Shown: in pieces, positions 1 through 12,700 of the stretch
How the letters are laid out: every line of letters begins with the position of its first letter
Position numbering within the stretch: position 1 is the stretch's first letter
Source: Microdochium bolleyi
Taxonomy: Eukaryota > Ascomycota > Sordariomycetes > Xylariales > Microdochiaceae
Length of the DNA stretch: 64,000 bases
Direction: 5' to 3'
Assembly: GCA_001566295.1 (NCBI GenBank)
Contig: KQ964285.1
Span: 23,000 to 86,999, forward strand
Notes under the pieces: generated by a model
Databases searched by the model: none
What the model was told of the DNA's origin: nothing
The model's input: only the letters and a program-made list of their open reading frames with translations
Program-made: the position numbers and the translations under genes

Positions 1-1036
1 GGGCATCATGGATTTGGTGTGAGTTGCAGACTACCTCCACTCTAGAATGAAGAGGACTTACACTGAGCCGATCGCGAAAATTATCACGGCGACGAGCTTC
101 TGTCGCTTCCCCATCTGGAGGCCGAGGACCATGGGGATTGGCAGCAAAAAGATGACAATATCGGTCACAATGTTCTGTACTGCTGTCGCCATGTATAAGA
201 TGCCCGTATCGACACACGACCCTGGCGTGAGAACATCCCATGACGCGCGCACTGGGTTACAGTGCACAAAGAGCATTGTTGTGATGATAGATATGAGAGT
301 CGAGACGGCAGCGATTGAGATCCAGACCGCGGTGAGGAACCATTTCTCAGGGGAGAGCTGAAGGTAAAATGACAGCAGAGACAGTTTTGCAAAACCGCTG
401 CCAAGCATGAACAGGCCGCCTGCCGCATATGATAGCTTGGACATCGCCGAATATCAGTTAGTTGTGTCGGACTGTGCAAACTCTCCAGGGGCTTGTGTTC
501 GTCGTGCGTCGTGCGTACCGTCATTGCATAGACAAATCGCGTCAAGGGCTGCTCCCAGATGTGAACGCCCTTGGCTTTGATGTGTAAGGAATCTGCTGTT
601 TAATTAGCAAAATGTGGACATGCATGTGCGACGTCAACTCACGACTTACGATTGCCTGCGTCGTGATTGACATGAACTATGAACTCGTCTCAGTTTATGT
701 GCTGAGATACCAAGCTCGTTAATTGCGCATACCCACGCAGCAATCATAAAATTCTGTCAACGCGGTGAGTCAGTTTCCTGACTGGATCTCGAAAACACCA
801 GACATGAACATACCATCGTCGATACCGAACCCCGTAGACAGCACTACCTTGGTATATAGCCGTTGTCCCAGCGCCACTGCCGCCAGGGTTCCCGGGACGC
901 CAAAGACCAGGCAATGCTCAATTGCAGACTGCTGCGGCGGGTTCGCTATGTTAACGATGTACCCTGGGGTAGCTGGGGCGATTGTGACTATCCCGTCCAC
1001 GATGAATGGAGGCCTGGCCGATGGGTCGCTTGACAT
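1..1036 (-). CDS. PTH11-like / rhodopsin-domain integral membrane protein, partial at left edge
   Basis: Reads leftward and runs off the window. The first exon starts at the ATG at 1036 (MSSDPSARPP). It holds the typical N-terminus of fungal PTH11-like seven-helix proteins: an NP..Q-type segment, then a first helix ending in RLYTK and a GFGIDD motif. A later exon (592-519) gives GVHIWEQPLTRFVYAMT, the usual G.H.W motif. The intron 518-436 has a CTAAC branch site. It leads to a long exon (435-62) with YAAGG, FAKLSLLSFYLQLSP, several hydrophobic helices and a conserved extracellular Cys pair (HCNP, GSCVDTG). A GTAAGT donor follows at 61, so the rest lies outside. The frame between about 620 and 785 could not be joined cleanly, which may mean an unseen small intron or decay. 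Family members act as surface sensors in some plant pathogens; no specific role is claimed here. Confidence 0.6.
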
Positions 1037-2013
1037 GACGAAAGGATTGAGGAAGGTGCGCGGAATTTCTGCCTGGGTCTGAGTACCAGTGATCCGCACT
1101 TGATGCACACCAAACGCCCGGGAGCCTCTGGTATAAGAATCCTGAGCTCATCTGGGAGGGCAATAACGGTGCTTGTCTTGTGCAATAGTTCAAGTCTGGG
1201 CTGGCACCAAGGAGCTCGTGCCTTTTCCTTTGTTCGACACGTGTCCCGGTGAGTGGCGCCATTGACGCACCTAACCCGGGAACAGTGCGGACTGTGGGCT
1301 CGAAAGGATCTCGAGTTGGCTGTGATGCGACGAGCCAAGGATTTGGACCTGCATTGAGACCCCTGCTTTGCACGAAGCATGTCGCAGCCGCGATGTTTGC
1401 TTCAAGGATGAACAGTGCAGTCGGGAGTCCGGGGTAGTTGATCTGTTGGTTCTTTCACAACGCTATGTCGCCCGGCACTTATCGCATCAGTGGTGTACTA
1501 GATGAGCTGAATATCTCTGCTATCTTAACACAACATCTATAGTCTGAGCTACCTCGGGCGTGTGCTTTCGAGTCTCTCGATTCGGACGACGCATGAGGGA
1601 AGGACAGGCCATGTTTCGTCTGTGATGCTTAGAGAGCAATGAATATAAGCCGCCAGAATCTGTGGTCTGTATCAATCCACAGAGAACAGTCTCCCTTACG
1701 ACACCCAACTGATTTCGTTGTCAATCACCTCTCGTTGGTAGTAGGACAGCACTTTCCGGCACATCGTTGCGGATGAAGAGATGCAGACTCCAAGCGAGGG
1801 TGCGCAACCATGTATGCAGCCAGCCCCAAGAACGAATCATTGAGAGATTGTGCTGATAATGAAAGTACACGACACTTTCGTTGTGATCCCCTAGGACTGT
1901 GACGCTCGCGGCGGTGGCATAGGCATAGCAAGACGGTGTACAGCATCTGTCTCCTCTCCAGACGCGGTGGTGAGATCCGGGCTGCTCAATACCGGGTCGG
2001 CCATGTCTCATGC
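1037..2013. other. Intergenic region between divergent genes
   Basis: It separates the leftward PTH11-like gene from the rightward FAD oxidase. I see no convincing coding exon. A missing signal-peptide exon of the oxidase could lie in the last few hundred bases, but I could not identify it. Confidence 0.4.
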
Positions 2014-3751
2014 ATGCCAAGCGAGCAGTGCACTGAGCTCGCCTCCGAGCCGACTCTTCAGGGCAAGGTATATATGCCCGACACTGCCGAGTATGACACT
2101 CGCCTTGGTGAATACTATTCGGCCAATGCCGCCCTCGCCCCTTCGTGCATGGTCCTGCCGATGACCACCGAGGACGTATCCCTGGTTGCAGCCACCATTC
2201 ACAAGAACAAGCGCCAGTTCGGCATGCGGACCGGTGGCCATTCTGCCTTTCCTGGCTCCAACAGCGTCGAAGGAGGCGTTACGGTGGACTTTGGTGAGTG
2301 CAGCGTGTCTTGATCCGCCGCAGGGCATCGCAGTGTTTCATACGAGGCTGGAATGCCGAAGCCAAGTATCACATGCCGACTCTGACTCTCGCTTTCCCTC
2401 GCACACTAAGCTATATGAACGTCACGACGTACAGTACCGGCGACGAGACGGCCGTCATTCAAGGTGGCTCGACGTGGGGCCAGGCCTACGCCACTCTTGA
2501 TCCCTTCGGTGTTACGGTCGCTGGTGGCAGGGCGTCTGTGGTCGGTGTTGGAGGGTTCATTACAGGCGGTGGCTACTCGTTTCACTCTTCTGCTGTGGGG
2601 TTCGCTTGCGACACTGTCCGCAACTTTGAGATTGTGTTAGCGAACGGCACCGTGGTCAACGCGAACGCAAACGAGAATTCGGACCTGTGGCTGCTCAGAA
2701 GGGAGGGTCGGGCAACTTTGGTTTCGTCACCAGCATCGACATCGGTGTGTACCCCCATTAGTGTCGTCTAGAAGGAGAAGGAGGAAGTTCTAACCGTGTA
2801 AACAGACGTTCAGGTGACCAACAAGCTGTGGGCCGGCTTCATTGCCTATCAGTCTGCGGAGCTGCCCCAGGTCTACCAGACCTATGTCGACTTTGTCAAC
2901 AACATGGACTCGGTAAGTGAACCAGACCTCGAGGCCAAAAGCAGAATTGTCACTTACCAAGCACTTTGTAAACCAGGATCCTGACAGCCAGGCTCTGCTT
3001 GGGATGGTCGCCAACGAGTCTCCCGTAATCCAGCACTCTGCTCTCGTCTCGAACAGCCGCGGGACGGGTCAATCGACCTGCCTTTGACGGGTTCCTCAAT
3101 GTCCCCAACGCACAGAACAGCGTCTTCTCCGACACCATTAACAATATCGTTCCCATTTTCACTGGGCCCACTCCTCTTGGTCTCTTGTAAGTCGCGCGTT
3201 GATGGTTTCTCTTCACACACCCACTCATCAGGCCTCCGAATCACAGCTCCAACTGGATCGTCGAGATGTACTCGAGTGATGTCCGCGTCATAACTTTCAT
3301 TGACGAGGCTCTCGCCCGCGCGGCTGCTAAGATGCGGGACGCTGCTCCCAGCTCCGTCTTTCAGGTACTCCTCGAGCTGCAGCCCGTCACGCCTTCGATT
3401 GTATGCCGCGGGGCTGCTAACGGCGGCGACATCCTCGGTCTCGAGTCTGTTATCGCCGACGGGCATGCGGTCATGTTCCTGATTGCTCTAACTGTCGACA
3501 CCGCCGAGCACCAGGACATTATCTTGCCGCTAACACTCGAGTTCCGCGACGAGATGAATGCCTACGCCAATACGTCAGGCTTGAACAAGAATGGGAAGTA
3601 TGCGCCGTACGCCTTTGCCGGCCAGGACCCGCTCGCGCACTATGGCGCTGAGAACATTGCGCTCATGCAAGCCGTTTCCCGTCGGTATGACCCCACGGCC
3701 GACTTCCAGATCCTGCGCCGCTCGGGGTTCAAGATCCCAGGTCTTGCTTAG
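2014..3751 (+). pseudogene. FAD-linked oxidoreductase (berberine-bridge-enzyme-like, PCMH fold), frame-broken
   Basis: The pieces match a secreted BBE-like flavoenzyme. Exon 1 has a TEDVSLV segment and RTGGHSAFPGSNSVEGGVTVDFG (RxGGH is the flavin-attachment region). The next exon has VIQGGSTWGQAYATLDPFG and VGVGGFITGGGYSF, the FAD-binding core. Then come VTNKLWAGFIAYQ and the C-terminal exon ending GFKIPGLA at 3751. Two in-frame joins fail. After SDLW (near 2690) one base is missing before KGGSGNFGFVTSIDI. Near 3050-3080 the frame shifts again before RPAFDGFLNVPNAQN. Neither break has good splice sites. The ATG at 2014 is not preceded by a signal peptide, so the first exon is also uncertain. 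Either the gene is decaying or the assembly carries indels. The family oxidises alcohols, sugars or polyketide-derived phenols. Confidence 0.6.
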
Positions 3752-4337
3752 GTGGACATGTTGTCTGGGCGTGGGCGCGGTACGCCAGGATGGTGTACTC
3801 ATAAGCTGTACACATCCTGACGGAGCCGTAGAAATAGACCCGATCACAAGAGAGATATGCCGGTGACGCATGTTTTGCGGAGGCCGGCAATAAATCCGAA
3901 CTTCTGCCCAATGCCGGTGCGCAGTTCCACCTTTGTTCCGCGGATTGGCACGCGTCAAACCTTCAACGGGCGCGCGTGCCAAGAGCAACCAAAAGTCTAT
4001 GTCGTCATTGTCCGGGGCAGCCGTCCCGTGGCCGGGGTCCTCGCTGCCGCCCTTGCAGCCCGCCCCGAGCTTTCTGGCACGCCGGTACCCCGTCGAAAAA
4101 CATACCCGTCCAGCACTCGGGCCTCGGCGTCGCTGCAAGTGCGAGATCGTCTTGGCCGTGCTCACGGCCGACGTGTGATGACGATGTGCAGGCCTGCCGG
4201 GTCAGGCGGAGATGGCTGATCATCACGTATAAAGAGCTTGACTTCGGGCAACGCAATTACTTAAGGTACACAAACACACCATCAGAGTCTGAATTGCAGT
4301 CGCACGTCTCTCAGCAACACGCATCCGTCCCATCACG
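3752..4337. other. Intergenic, 3' of oxidase and promoter of lipocalin-like gene
   Basis: No coding exon recognised. It contains the lipocalin gene's promoter and leader (a TATAAAG-like box near 4229). Confidence 0.4.
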
Positions 4338-5069
4338 ATGCATTTCCCGCTCCTTGTCGCCGGCATCGTCGCCTCGGCCTCGGCCGCCTGCGCCTCGAAT
4401 GTCGTCCCGTCGCTTTGGGACGGTGAGTGCTACTACCCGACGGCCGACATTGGCTTCGACCTCGACAGCTACCTTGGCGGCCGCTGGTTCCAGGTCGCCG
4501 GCACAATCGCCCCGTTCACGGCAAACTGCAAGTGCATTTTTGCCCAGTACTCGCTCGACAACGACGGCAATGTCGCCGTCAACAACACATGCGAAGCCGC
4601 CGGCCGCGCCGTAAACATCCTCGGCACCGCCAAGCCCGCCAACTCGACGTACGGGGCCAGCGGTGTCCTCAGAGTCCAGTTCCCCGGGTCTCCGCCGCCA
4701 GAGTGCCCCGGCCCCAACTACATTGTCCAGGGTGAGTTGTTGCGGATTATGCTGTTTTTCATTGGCTTACTGCAGCCCATGTCTGCGCGGATGTATGGCT
4801 GACACCCTGATGCCACAGACTACACGGGCGAAATCGCCATCGTCCAGGCGTCCAATTTTTCCACCCTCTTCGTGCTTAGCCGCAAGCAGCACCTCGAGGA
4901 GGCAGTGCTCGATGTACGTCAATTATCCAGCCAACGCACAAATTTTGCCGCGGAACCGCGAAACTGACCACGTGAATCGACACAGGCATGGATTGAGCGC
5001 GCTGGTAGACTCGGCTCGAATCTGGACAAGGTCGTCAAGACGGACCAGTCTGACTGTGCCTTTGTTTAG
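4338..5069 (+). CDS. Secreted lipocalin-like protein
   Basis: Three exons (4338-4731, 4819-4913, 4986-5069) give 190 aa, with phases checked at both introns (GTGAGT...CACAG; GTACGT...CACAG). A hydrophobic signal peptide covers residues 1-18 (ending ASAAC). The mature part has the lipocalin/Blc signature: a LDSYLGGRWFQVAGT stretch (the G-x-W motif), CKCIFAQYSL, a GXLRVQFPGSP-type strand, then YTGEIAIVQASNF and LFVLSRKQHL. This order follows the apolipoprotein-D/bacterial Blc fold, whose eight-stranded barrel binds small hydrophobic ligands. Cysteines suggest disulfides in the extracellular space. A short helix (ERAGRLGSNLDKVVKTDQ) ends the protein, as in other family members. The ligand is unknown. 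Confidence 0.82.
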
Positions 5070-7363
5070 TCACAAGATTGGGCATCGCAGGACGAGCGAC
5101 AATGACACTTTCCATCTTGATGACCATGGATTGATTCCGGGTACTGGAGGAACATGCTTCGACTCACAGTGGGAGCGTGCCTGACGAGCAAAATGCGTCT
5201 GGCCGCTTATGGCCAACGTCTTCTGCTGAGCATGTCCAAGTCGCGTGGAGTCGTATTCTTCAGTTGGCCGGAACTGTAGATATTCTTGGAACATACATGA
5301 ATGAAACTCATGACTAAACTCGGCAGATAGACAAGCTACCAAGCATTGCGCAACGACTCCTACGCAACACACACCTGAAATGGCGAAATGGTCTCCATTG
5401 CGACATACTACTTTGCTTTGATGTCGCGCAGTCGCATGACTGTCTGTCCGTGAGCTACCCGGATCCTTGGCCGCTGGACACGCAATACACGATAGGCTTG
5501 AGACTCGGCCGTTGTTGCTCCAGGCCCGCTGTGCTGCCCATGATGAAGGCAACATCGTCCGAAGCAGCGATTATGTGGATGGCATGCAGCCATAGGCATT
5601 ACCGATCTGATTCAGGCAGGGCACCATAGTCCTGTCTCGTGGCAGTCGCGAGGCGCATTCGTGCTTTGAACAAGGCGAGTGCAGCAGTGCAGCAGTGCAG
5701 CCTGTTGATGCTGTCAACTGTGGTGCTGCCGAGAGAAACATGTTTGTTTCCAGTCTCCGCGGTGCCCAGCAAGGCGCCAAATGAGGCCAGCAGGAACTGT
5801 CTGTGAAGAACTCGCAATGTGTCAATCAGAACATGGCCATGACGCGGGTGTCTTTGCATTGTCAGTATTATGACTTTTCAACGAAGTGAAGAGTGCTAAG
5901 CAGCTTGGGCGGGCACGGACGCCTGATGAACGGTTGAGTGAATCTACACATCGCCAGTTGGGAGCCGGTCTACCCGCGTGCCCTCGGCAGTAAGAACCCC
6001 ACGAGCCACCAAGTCATCGGGTCGATGATGTTTCACGCCGGGGTTGGGATCGAGCTTTCGAGCAGACCGCGTCTGCATGCCAACATACCGCGGTTTTTGT
6101 CTCCGATCGCGCAGCGCGGGAATCAATCTGTTGCAGAATACGATGTTTCTGCGTGCCAAGGCACAAGGAATCATACTGGCCCTTGCAACCTTGATTTATT
6201 CATTGTCGATGCAAATCTGCCGGCAATGGTCGAATCGATAGCTTTGTGATAGTGCTTGGTACCAACTGTAGTGGATTTCCTCCTCATCTCGCAACATGGG
6301 GCTGTACTGTGCCTCGGAACCTCCTGGATCTCCTGAAGCTGTAAGCCTCACGACACAAGCCGATCCGATCCGACTGCATCCTTGCCACGATCGCAGCACG
6401 TTCCTGAATGTCGGTAGCACATGCAATACCAGCTCGCCGTCCCAGTGCAACCCTGGATCGCCAAGGCGCTTGGCCCAGCGCCACACAGCAGGGCCTTGCA
6501 ACGGTTCCTGGCCATTTGCAGCCAATCATGAGATGCACTGGTGTTGAGCTGTGCGCTCCTGCGGACGCCGGCGGACACGGGCCAGCCCCAGTCCCATTGT
6601 CGAGCTCCGCCCCCAGAAAAGCGATCAGCAGCTTGGACGAAGGGCTGCCGTCGTGGGCGTCCCTCCCACCGGATCGCGCGGTCTCCCAAGAGCAGGGCGT
6701 TGGCTGTGGGTTGAAACGAGTGGCATCACTGCCTTGTTGTTGATTGGAGTGACTTTTCACAACATGATTCAATGCGTTGCTGCTCCTCCAAACCCGTGCT
6801 TCAGGGAATCGAAGTTCGCAATGCGAGGTCGTCCTAAGGATGACACTCGGTGCCTGGACAGGGCGACACGACCAGGTCACCCACGTGCCTCTGCCAAGAC
6901 GGGCAGCACGTTGTGTGCTGATAACGCGCGATTGGCCCGCTGCTGGTCTTCTTCATCTCCTTTGTGCCTCAATGCATCCGGGACCCCGGCATCCCCCAGG
7001 ACTGGTTGATTGGCGCCAGCCTGCCAAGACCAAACTCACCTTCCAACAGGGGCAAGGCGGCGACGGTCGTCGGTGATTGTCTTGTGCCTCCAGCACACAT
7101 CTCAGCCTGCGGACTGGCCGTCGCACCCAAGGTGGATGTCCATCTTGGCTGACATCCCGGCTCCAGATACGCTGCATCCTCGCATCTCGGTAGGCGATGT
7201 ATTCTAGATAAATTCCTGGCGATCCGCACTCTCGGATCCTGCCGGCTCTTGGTCTTGCTCTCGTTGTCCGACAGGCGTGATCCTCTGCCCTCGACATCGA
7301 CACCAGCCAAAGACAGCGTTCCACTCTTTCACCTGTCTTTCTTCACTCGTTCCTGCCCTCAAG
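5070..7363. other. Long intergenic region, no gene recognised
   Basis: About 2.3 kb. The open frames on both strands are short, overlap one another and have incoherent composition. I found no splice-joined exon chain, RNA gene or clear repeat, apart from a small CAGCAGTG run near 5680-5700. The last 150 bases are pyrimidine-rich and probably form the 5' leader of the nucleotidase. Confidence 0.45.
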
Positions 7364-9304
7364 ATGCTGTACAACGTTGCGACCACCGCCGTGGCTGCCC
7401 TGGCCGTCGCGGCGGGCGTCGCCTCGGCCGAGCCCCTCAAGGTATACGCAGACTCGCTGCAAAGCGTCCGTACCTCGAAGCGCGCCGTCGCCGAGGGCGA
7501 GTCGATTGCCTTCATTCACACCAATGACGTCCATGCGCATCTCGACGAGTTCTCCTCGTCGGGCACCGACTGCACGCGGCCGGAGCGCGGGTGCTTTGGT
7601 GGTGCTGCCAGGATAAAGCATGCCATAGATACGCTTCGCCCCCAGCAAGCCCACAGCCTGCTCCTCAACGCCGGCGACGAGTTCCAAGGCACCCTCTTCT
7701 ACTCCTTCTACAAGGGCGAGAAGATTGCCGAGACGCTCAACATCCTCAACTACGACGCCATGACCCTCGGCAACCATGAATTTGATGGTGGCGCCGACGA
7801 GCTGGGGGCATTCGTTGCCAATCTTACATTCCCCGTCATCAGCGCCAACATCGTCACGACCCAGCCGCAGCTCAAGGCCAAGATCGAGCCCTACCACATC
7901 TACGAGGACCTCGGCGTCGCCGTCATCGGCTGCACCACTGAGACGACCGCCAGCATCTCCAACCCGGGCGCTGGCACGCAGTTCACCGATGTCGTGGCTT
8001 CGGTCCAGCGCGCCATTGACGAGATCAAGGCCACGACCAACATCAAGCGCATCGTCGCCCTCACCCACATTGGCTACACCGAGGACCAGCGCCTCGCCCG
8101 CGAGACCCGCGGCCTGTCCCTCATCATGGGCGGCCACTCGCACACCAAGCTTGGCAACCTCGACCCGGCGACCTCCGAGGGTGCGTACCCGACCATCGCC
8201 CAGGATGCTGCGGGCAACGATGTCTTCATTGTCACCGCTTGGCGCTGGGGCGAGTACCTTGGTTTCATTGATGTCGTCTTTGACGCCGAGGGCCGCGCCG
8301 TGTCCTACGAGGGTGGCCCCATCCACCTCGACAACTCGACGGCAATGGACCCCCAGCTCAACGCGACCGTCAAGGAGTGGCGCAAGCCCTTTGAGAAGTT
8401 CGCGGCCGAGGTCATCGGCTCCACCGAGACGGAGCTCGTCCAGTCGACCTGCCAGACCGAGGAGTGCACGCTCGGCAACGTCATGTGCGACGCTATCGAG
8501 ACGTACCGTGCCAACACGGCCGACTTTGCCATCATCAACGCCGGCGGCATCCGCGCGACGATTGACGTCGGCGACATCACGCGTGGCGAGGTGTTGACGT
8601 CGTTCCCCTTTGGCAACGCCATCACCGAAATCCCCATGTCGGGCGCCGACGTGCTGCGGCTCCTCGAGGGCGCCGTGTCGCGGCAGTCGCAATTCAACAA
8701 CGCCCCTGTCACCTCGGGCTTCCAGATCTCGAGCAACCTCAAGGTGCAGTACAACCCGGCCCAGCCCGTCGGCAGCCGCCTCGTGCGGGCGCTGATCAAG
8801 GGCGTCGCGGTCGACCCGGCAGCGACGTACACGGTGGCGACGCTCGACTTCCTGGCGGGCGGTGGCGACAACATCTTCCCCAAGACCCAGGGCACGATCG
8901 TGCTGGACCTGCAGGCGGATGTGCTCACGCGATACGTCCAGGCCAAGTCGCCTCTCAGGCCAGTCCTCGAGGGCCGCATCGAGAAGGTGGCCGAGATCCC
9001 CGGTGGTGGCAACGGCGGTGGCAGCAGCAGCACGGCCAGCAGCGGCACTGTCTCGAGCACCGCATCGAGCACCACGTCAGCCTCGGCATCCGCTTCTGGT
9101 ACTGCCTCTGGTACTGCCTCTGCATCTGTGACCTCTTCGGCGTCGAGCACGCTGGTGACGTCGGTGTCGAGCTCTGGCACGGCATCTGCCTCGGGCACCG
9201 CGTCTGCCTCGGCGACTGTGTCTGTGCCAGTTTACCCGACGGCGTACCCGACCAAGACGCGCGGCTGCAGGCGCCGCCGGGCCGTGCCCACTGCTGCCAA
9301 CTAA
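7364..9304 (+). CDS. Secreted 5'-nucleotidase / metallophosphoesterase (UshA-CD73 type) with Ser/Ala/Thr-rich tail
   Basis: Intronless, 646 aa. The ATG at 7364 is chosen over the frame's upstream codons because it opens a perfect signal peptide (MLYNVATTAVAALAVAAG...ASA). The N-terminal domain has the calcineurin-like metal motifs in order: HTNDVHAHLDEF, NAGDEFQG, MTLGNHEFD, THIGYTED and GGHSHT. The C-terminal 5_nucleotid_C domain has NAGGIRATIDVGDI and the LDFLAGGGDN substrate region. It should hydrolyse extracellular nucleotides to nucleosides plus phosphate, for scavenging or to change purinergic signals. The last 90 residues are a low-complexity Ser/Thr/Ala region with small tandem repeats (SGTASGTAS), probably O-glycosylated. 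It ends RGCRRRRAVPTAAN without an obvious GPI-type hydrophobic tail, so the protein is probably soluble or wall-associated. Confidence 0.92.
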   Translation: MLYNVATTAVAALAVAAGVASAEPLKVYADSLQSVRTSKRAVAEGESIAFIHTNDVHAHLDEFSSSGTDCTRPERGCFGGAARIKHAIDTLRPQQAHSLLLNAGDEFQGTLFYSFYKGEKIAETLNILNYDAMTLGNHEFDGGADELGAFVANLTFPVISANIVTTQPQLKAKIEPYHIYEDLGVAVIGCTTETTASISNPGAGTQFTDVVASVQRAIDEIKATTNIKRIVALTHIGYTEDQRLARETRGLSLIMGGHSHTKLGNLDPATSEGAYPTIAQDAAGNDVFIVTAWRWGEYLGFIDVVFDAEGRAVSYEGGPIHLDNSTAMDPQLNATVKEWRKPFEKFAAEVIGSTETELVQSTCQTEECTLGNVMCDAIETYRANTADFAIINAGGIRATIDVGDITRGEVLTSFPFGNAITEIPMSGADVLRLLEGAVSRQSQFNNAPVTSGFQISSNLKVQYNPAQPVGSRLVRALIKGVAVDPAATYTVATLDFLAGGGDNIFPKTQGTIVLDLQADVLTRYVQAKSPLRPVLEGRIEKVAEIPGGGNGGGSSSTASSGTVSSTASSTTSASASASGTASGTASASVTSSASSTLVTSVSSSGTASASGTASASATVSVPVYPTAYPTKTRGCRRRRAVPTAAN

Positions 9305-9734
9305 GGCAAGGTGCTAGCTGTGTCTCATGAGCAACGTAGGGCCAATAAAGCCATAATCGTAATCTTGATATACTTGTCTTGGTCGTACATGGTGATGAGC
9401 AATTGCACGCGGCGGGAGTGAGCCGGTGGTGATGATGATGTGATGGCCGCCTCAGGGCCGCCTCAGGGCAGGGGATAAGCCCTGATAGCGGGGCGCCGGG
9501 TCGTGCCTTCCGTGCCTTAGCACACCGCAGTAGGTACCTCCAGGCACCGCCCGCGCAGTCGAGACCCCTGCCTCCGGGGCCGAGGCTTCCGGTGCAGCGC
9601 CAAAACTTTGGGCGTGTCGACGCGCCGAGCTCAATTGACCTCTTCCCGTCTCGACTCGACTCCTGCTGTGTGTGCAGACAACGACAATCACATCCACGGC
9701 CACGACCGCGACAGCGACTGCGACAGCGACGACC
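9305..9734. other. Short intergenic spacer
   Basis: Holds the nucleotidase 3' UTR (AATAAAG at about 9342) and the leader of the ABC transporter. The frame upstream of 9735 stays open to an ATG at 9672, but it encodes a Thr/Ala repeat typical of a leader, so it was left untranslated. Confidence 0.4.
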
Positions 9735-12700
9735 ATGGCGGACCTGCAGCTGGGGCTCGAGGCCGCCTTCTACATCTACCCTGTCGGCCTCTTCGCCGCC
9801 CTCTTCGCCGCCCAGCTCGTCGCCTACCGCTACCGCAACGCCCGCACCCACCGTGCCGCCAACACCTCCCTCGACGGCAAGACCGTCGACAGCCTGCGCG
9901 CCCTCTACGCCCGCCTCATCTACCTCGCCCAGTTCCTCCTCGTCCCCACGCTACTGGCCAGCGTCGTCCTCGTCCTCCTCAACGCCATCCGCGATGACAC
10001 CGACACCTTCTTCCCCTACAGCGCCTACCTCGCCTCCCATGTCGGCGTCCTGCTCTACTTCCTCGCCGGCCTCCTCCCCGATCCCGATGGGCCCTGGACG
10101 CCCACCCCCGCTCATGCCTGCGCCTGGGTCCTCGCCGCCTGCCTCGAGGCCACCATAAATGCCGTCCTCTTCGTTCACGCACGCCACGTGCCCCTGCCCG
10201 AGTCGCTCATCCGCAGCCTCTTCATCCTCGGCATGGTCCGCGTTGGGCTCTTGTGCCTCATGATCGCCCTGCTTGCGCACTGGCGCTGGCGGTTGCGGCC
10301 CGAAAAGGCTGTCGCTGCCGACGAGACCGAGTCCCTGCTGGCCAATGGCAACGGAGAGGTGGGCAAGAACAAGGGCTACGGAGCGACAAATGGCGGCGCC
10401 AATGGGGCGGCGGCGGCTGCGGTGGGCGGGAAGCCGCGCGATGCGCAGAGTTCGGGGTGGTTTGACTACTTTGCTGGGTTCAAGGTCTTGTTCCCGTATC
10501 TGTGGTATGTTGTTCTTGACCCTTCTTGGCGGACGATCTCGAACATCTGGACTGACCACTGTTGCTTGTTCGTCATAGGCCAGCTGATTCCCCACTGCAC
10601 CAGCTCGTCATTGTCCTCTGTGTGATCTTGCTCATCGCTCAGCGTATGTCTTGTTTCAGAGACCCATCATAAGCCGGCAAAAGATTGACACAGTTCACAG
10701 GAATCGTCCAGCTTGCTGTCCCCTGGCTCCTTGGCCAGCTCGTCGAGGCCCTCGGGACCGGCCGCATCCCGTACAAGGAAGTCGCGCTCTACATTGTCTT
10801 TCGCGGCCTTCAGGGCGGCCAGGGCGCCATCGGTGCTGCACGCTCCGTCCTCTGGATCCCCGTCTCCCAGGGTCTCTTCCGGAGACTGTCCTGTGCCGCC
10901 TTTGAGCACGTTCTGGGTCTCTCGATGGACTTCCACCTAAGCAAGCGCATCGGCGAGGTTACCAGCGCCCTCAGCCGTGGCGCAGCCATGAACACTTTCC
11001 TCGAGAACTTCCTGTTCCAGGTGTTTCCCATGATTGCAGACATCGGCCTTGCCGGTATCGTCTTTGGGATCAGATATGATCCCTTCTACTCAATCATTGT
11101 CGTGGCCATCATGTGGACGTACATCTTCTTGACAATGTACATGGCCAAGTATCGTGGCCGACAGAGGCGCGACATGGCGACCAAGGCGCGTGAGATGGAT
11201 GCGGCAAAGTAAGTCCTCGGGCACTCGCTGTTCCAAGCTCGCAACGACTGACACGACTTGTAGAACGGATGCCATCATGGCTTACGAGACGGTGCAATAC
11301 AATGGCGCAGTGACGGTGGAGACAAACAGGTTCCGTAATCAGGTCACCATCTACCAACAGGCCGAGCGCATGGTCCTCCTCTCGCTCAACATGCTCAACG
11401 TCACGCAGAGCTCCATCTTTACGCTGGGTACCGCCATGATCGTCTGCGTGTCGGCCTACAAGATTTCCATTGGCAAACAGACAGTGGCGGAGTTTGTGAC
11501 CTTGATTACCTACTTTGCGCAGCTTCAGGCGCCGCTGGGATTCTTCGGAACGTGAGTCGATCCCACGTATTGCGTCGACTTACATTGCGTGACATTTAGA
11601 GCTCTGCTAACTTCTCCGCAGATATTACACCATGCTCCAGAACAATCTCATCGAGGCCGAGCGGATGCTTGATCTGGTAAGCATGCACATCAGTCTTTTG
11701 ACTCCAAGACACACATACTCACTCCCACCCAGTTCAAAGAAACCTCCGGCGTCGTCGAAAAGCCCAACGCCACGACAATGGCCACGCCCCATGGAGAGGT
11801 CAAGTTCAACGAAGTGCGCTTCTCGTACCAGGGCAAGGGCCCCGCGATCGACGGCATCAGCTTCACTGTTGCGCCAGGCACCAAGACGGCGCTCGTCGGC
11901 GAGTCCGGCAGCGGCAAGTCGACGTGCCTCAAGCTGCTGTATCGATTCTACGACGTTGACAGCGGTTCCATCACGGTTGACGGGCAGGACCTGCGCGACG
12001 TGACGCTCGACAGCATGCGCAAGCACATTGGCGTCGTGCCGCAGGACACGGTGCTGTTTAACGCGACGATCATGTATAACCTGCAGTATGCGAACCCGAA
12101 TGCGACCGAGGAGCAGGTTTACGCCGCCACCAGGGCGGCCAACATCCACGATCGGATTCTGAATTTCCCTGATGGATATAACACCAAGGTCGGAGAGAGA
12201 GGGCTGAAGCTTTCTGGCGGCGAGAGGCAGAGGGTGAGTGCATACAATCTCGTCCGTCCAGGGCACCAGAACGATTTGGGTGGCCGTGAAAGTATCAGAG
12301 CTGACATCATACCACAGATTGCCATCGCACGCGCGATTCTCAAAGACTCGCGTATCCTCCTCCTCGACGAGGCTACCGCTTCGCTCGACTCACAGACCGA
12401 GCGTCTCATCCAGGACGCCTTGGAGCGGGTGACCCGCGGGCGGACGACCATCACTATCGCGTAAGTTGCTGCCTTGGTCCCTGGATGCAGTTCTGATCGA
12501 AATGACAAAGGCCTGACCCCTGCTGACCAATCTTCGTGATACAAACAGCCACCGTCTGTCGACAATCACTACGTCAGACCAGATCCTGGTTCTCCACGCC
12601 GGGAAAGTCGTGGAGCGGGGCACGCACGCCGAGCTGCTCGCCATTGAGGGCGGAAGGTACCAGGCCATGTGGGAGAAGCAAACGACGATAGAGAAGAAGG

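Noticed and set aside
7343..8692. 449-codon open frame antisense to the 5'-nucleotidase
   Set aside because: Same shadow effect; composition is repetitive Arg/Gly/Val without domains, while the sense strand has all catalytic motifs.
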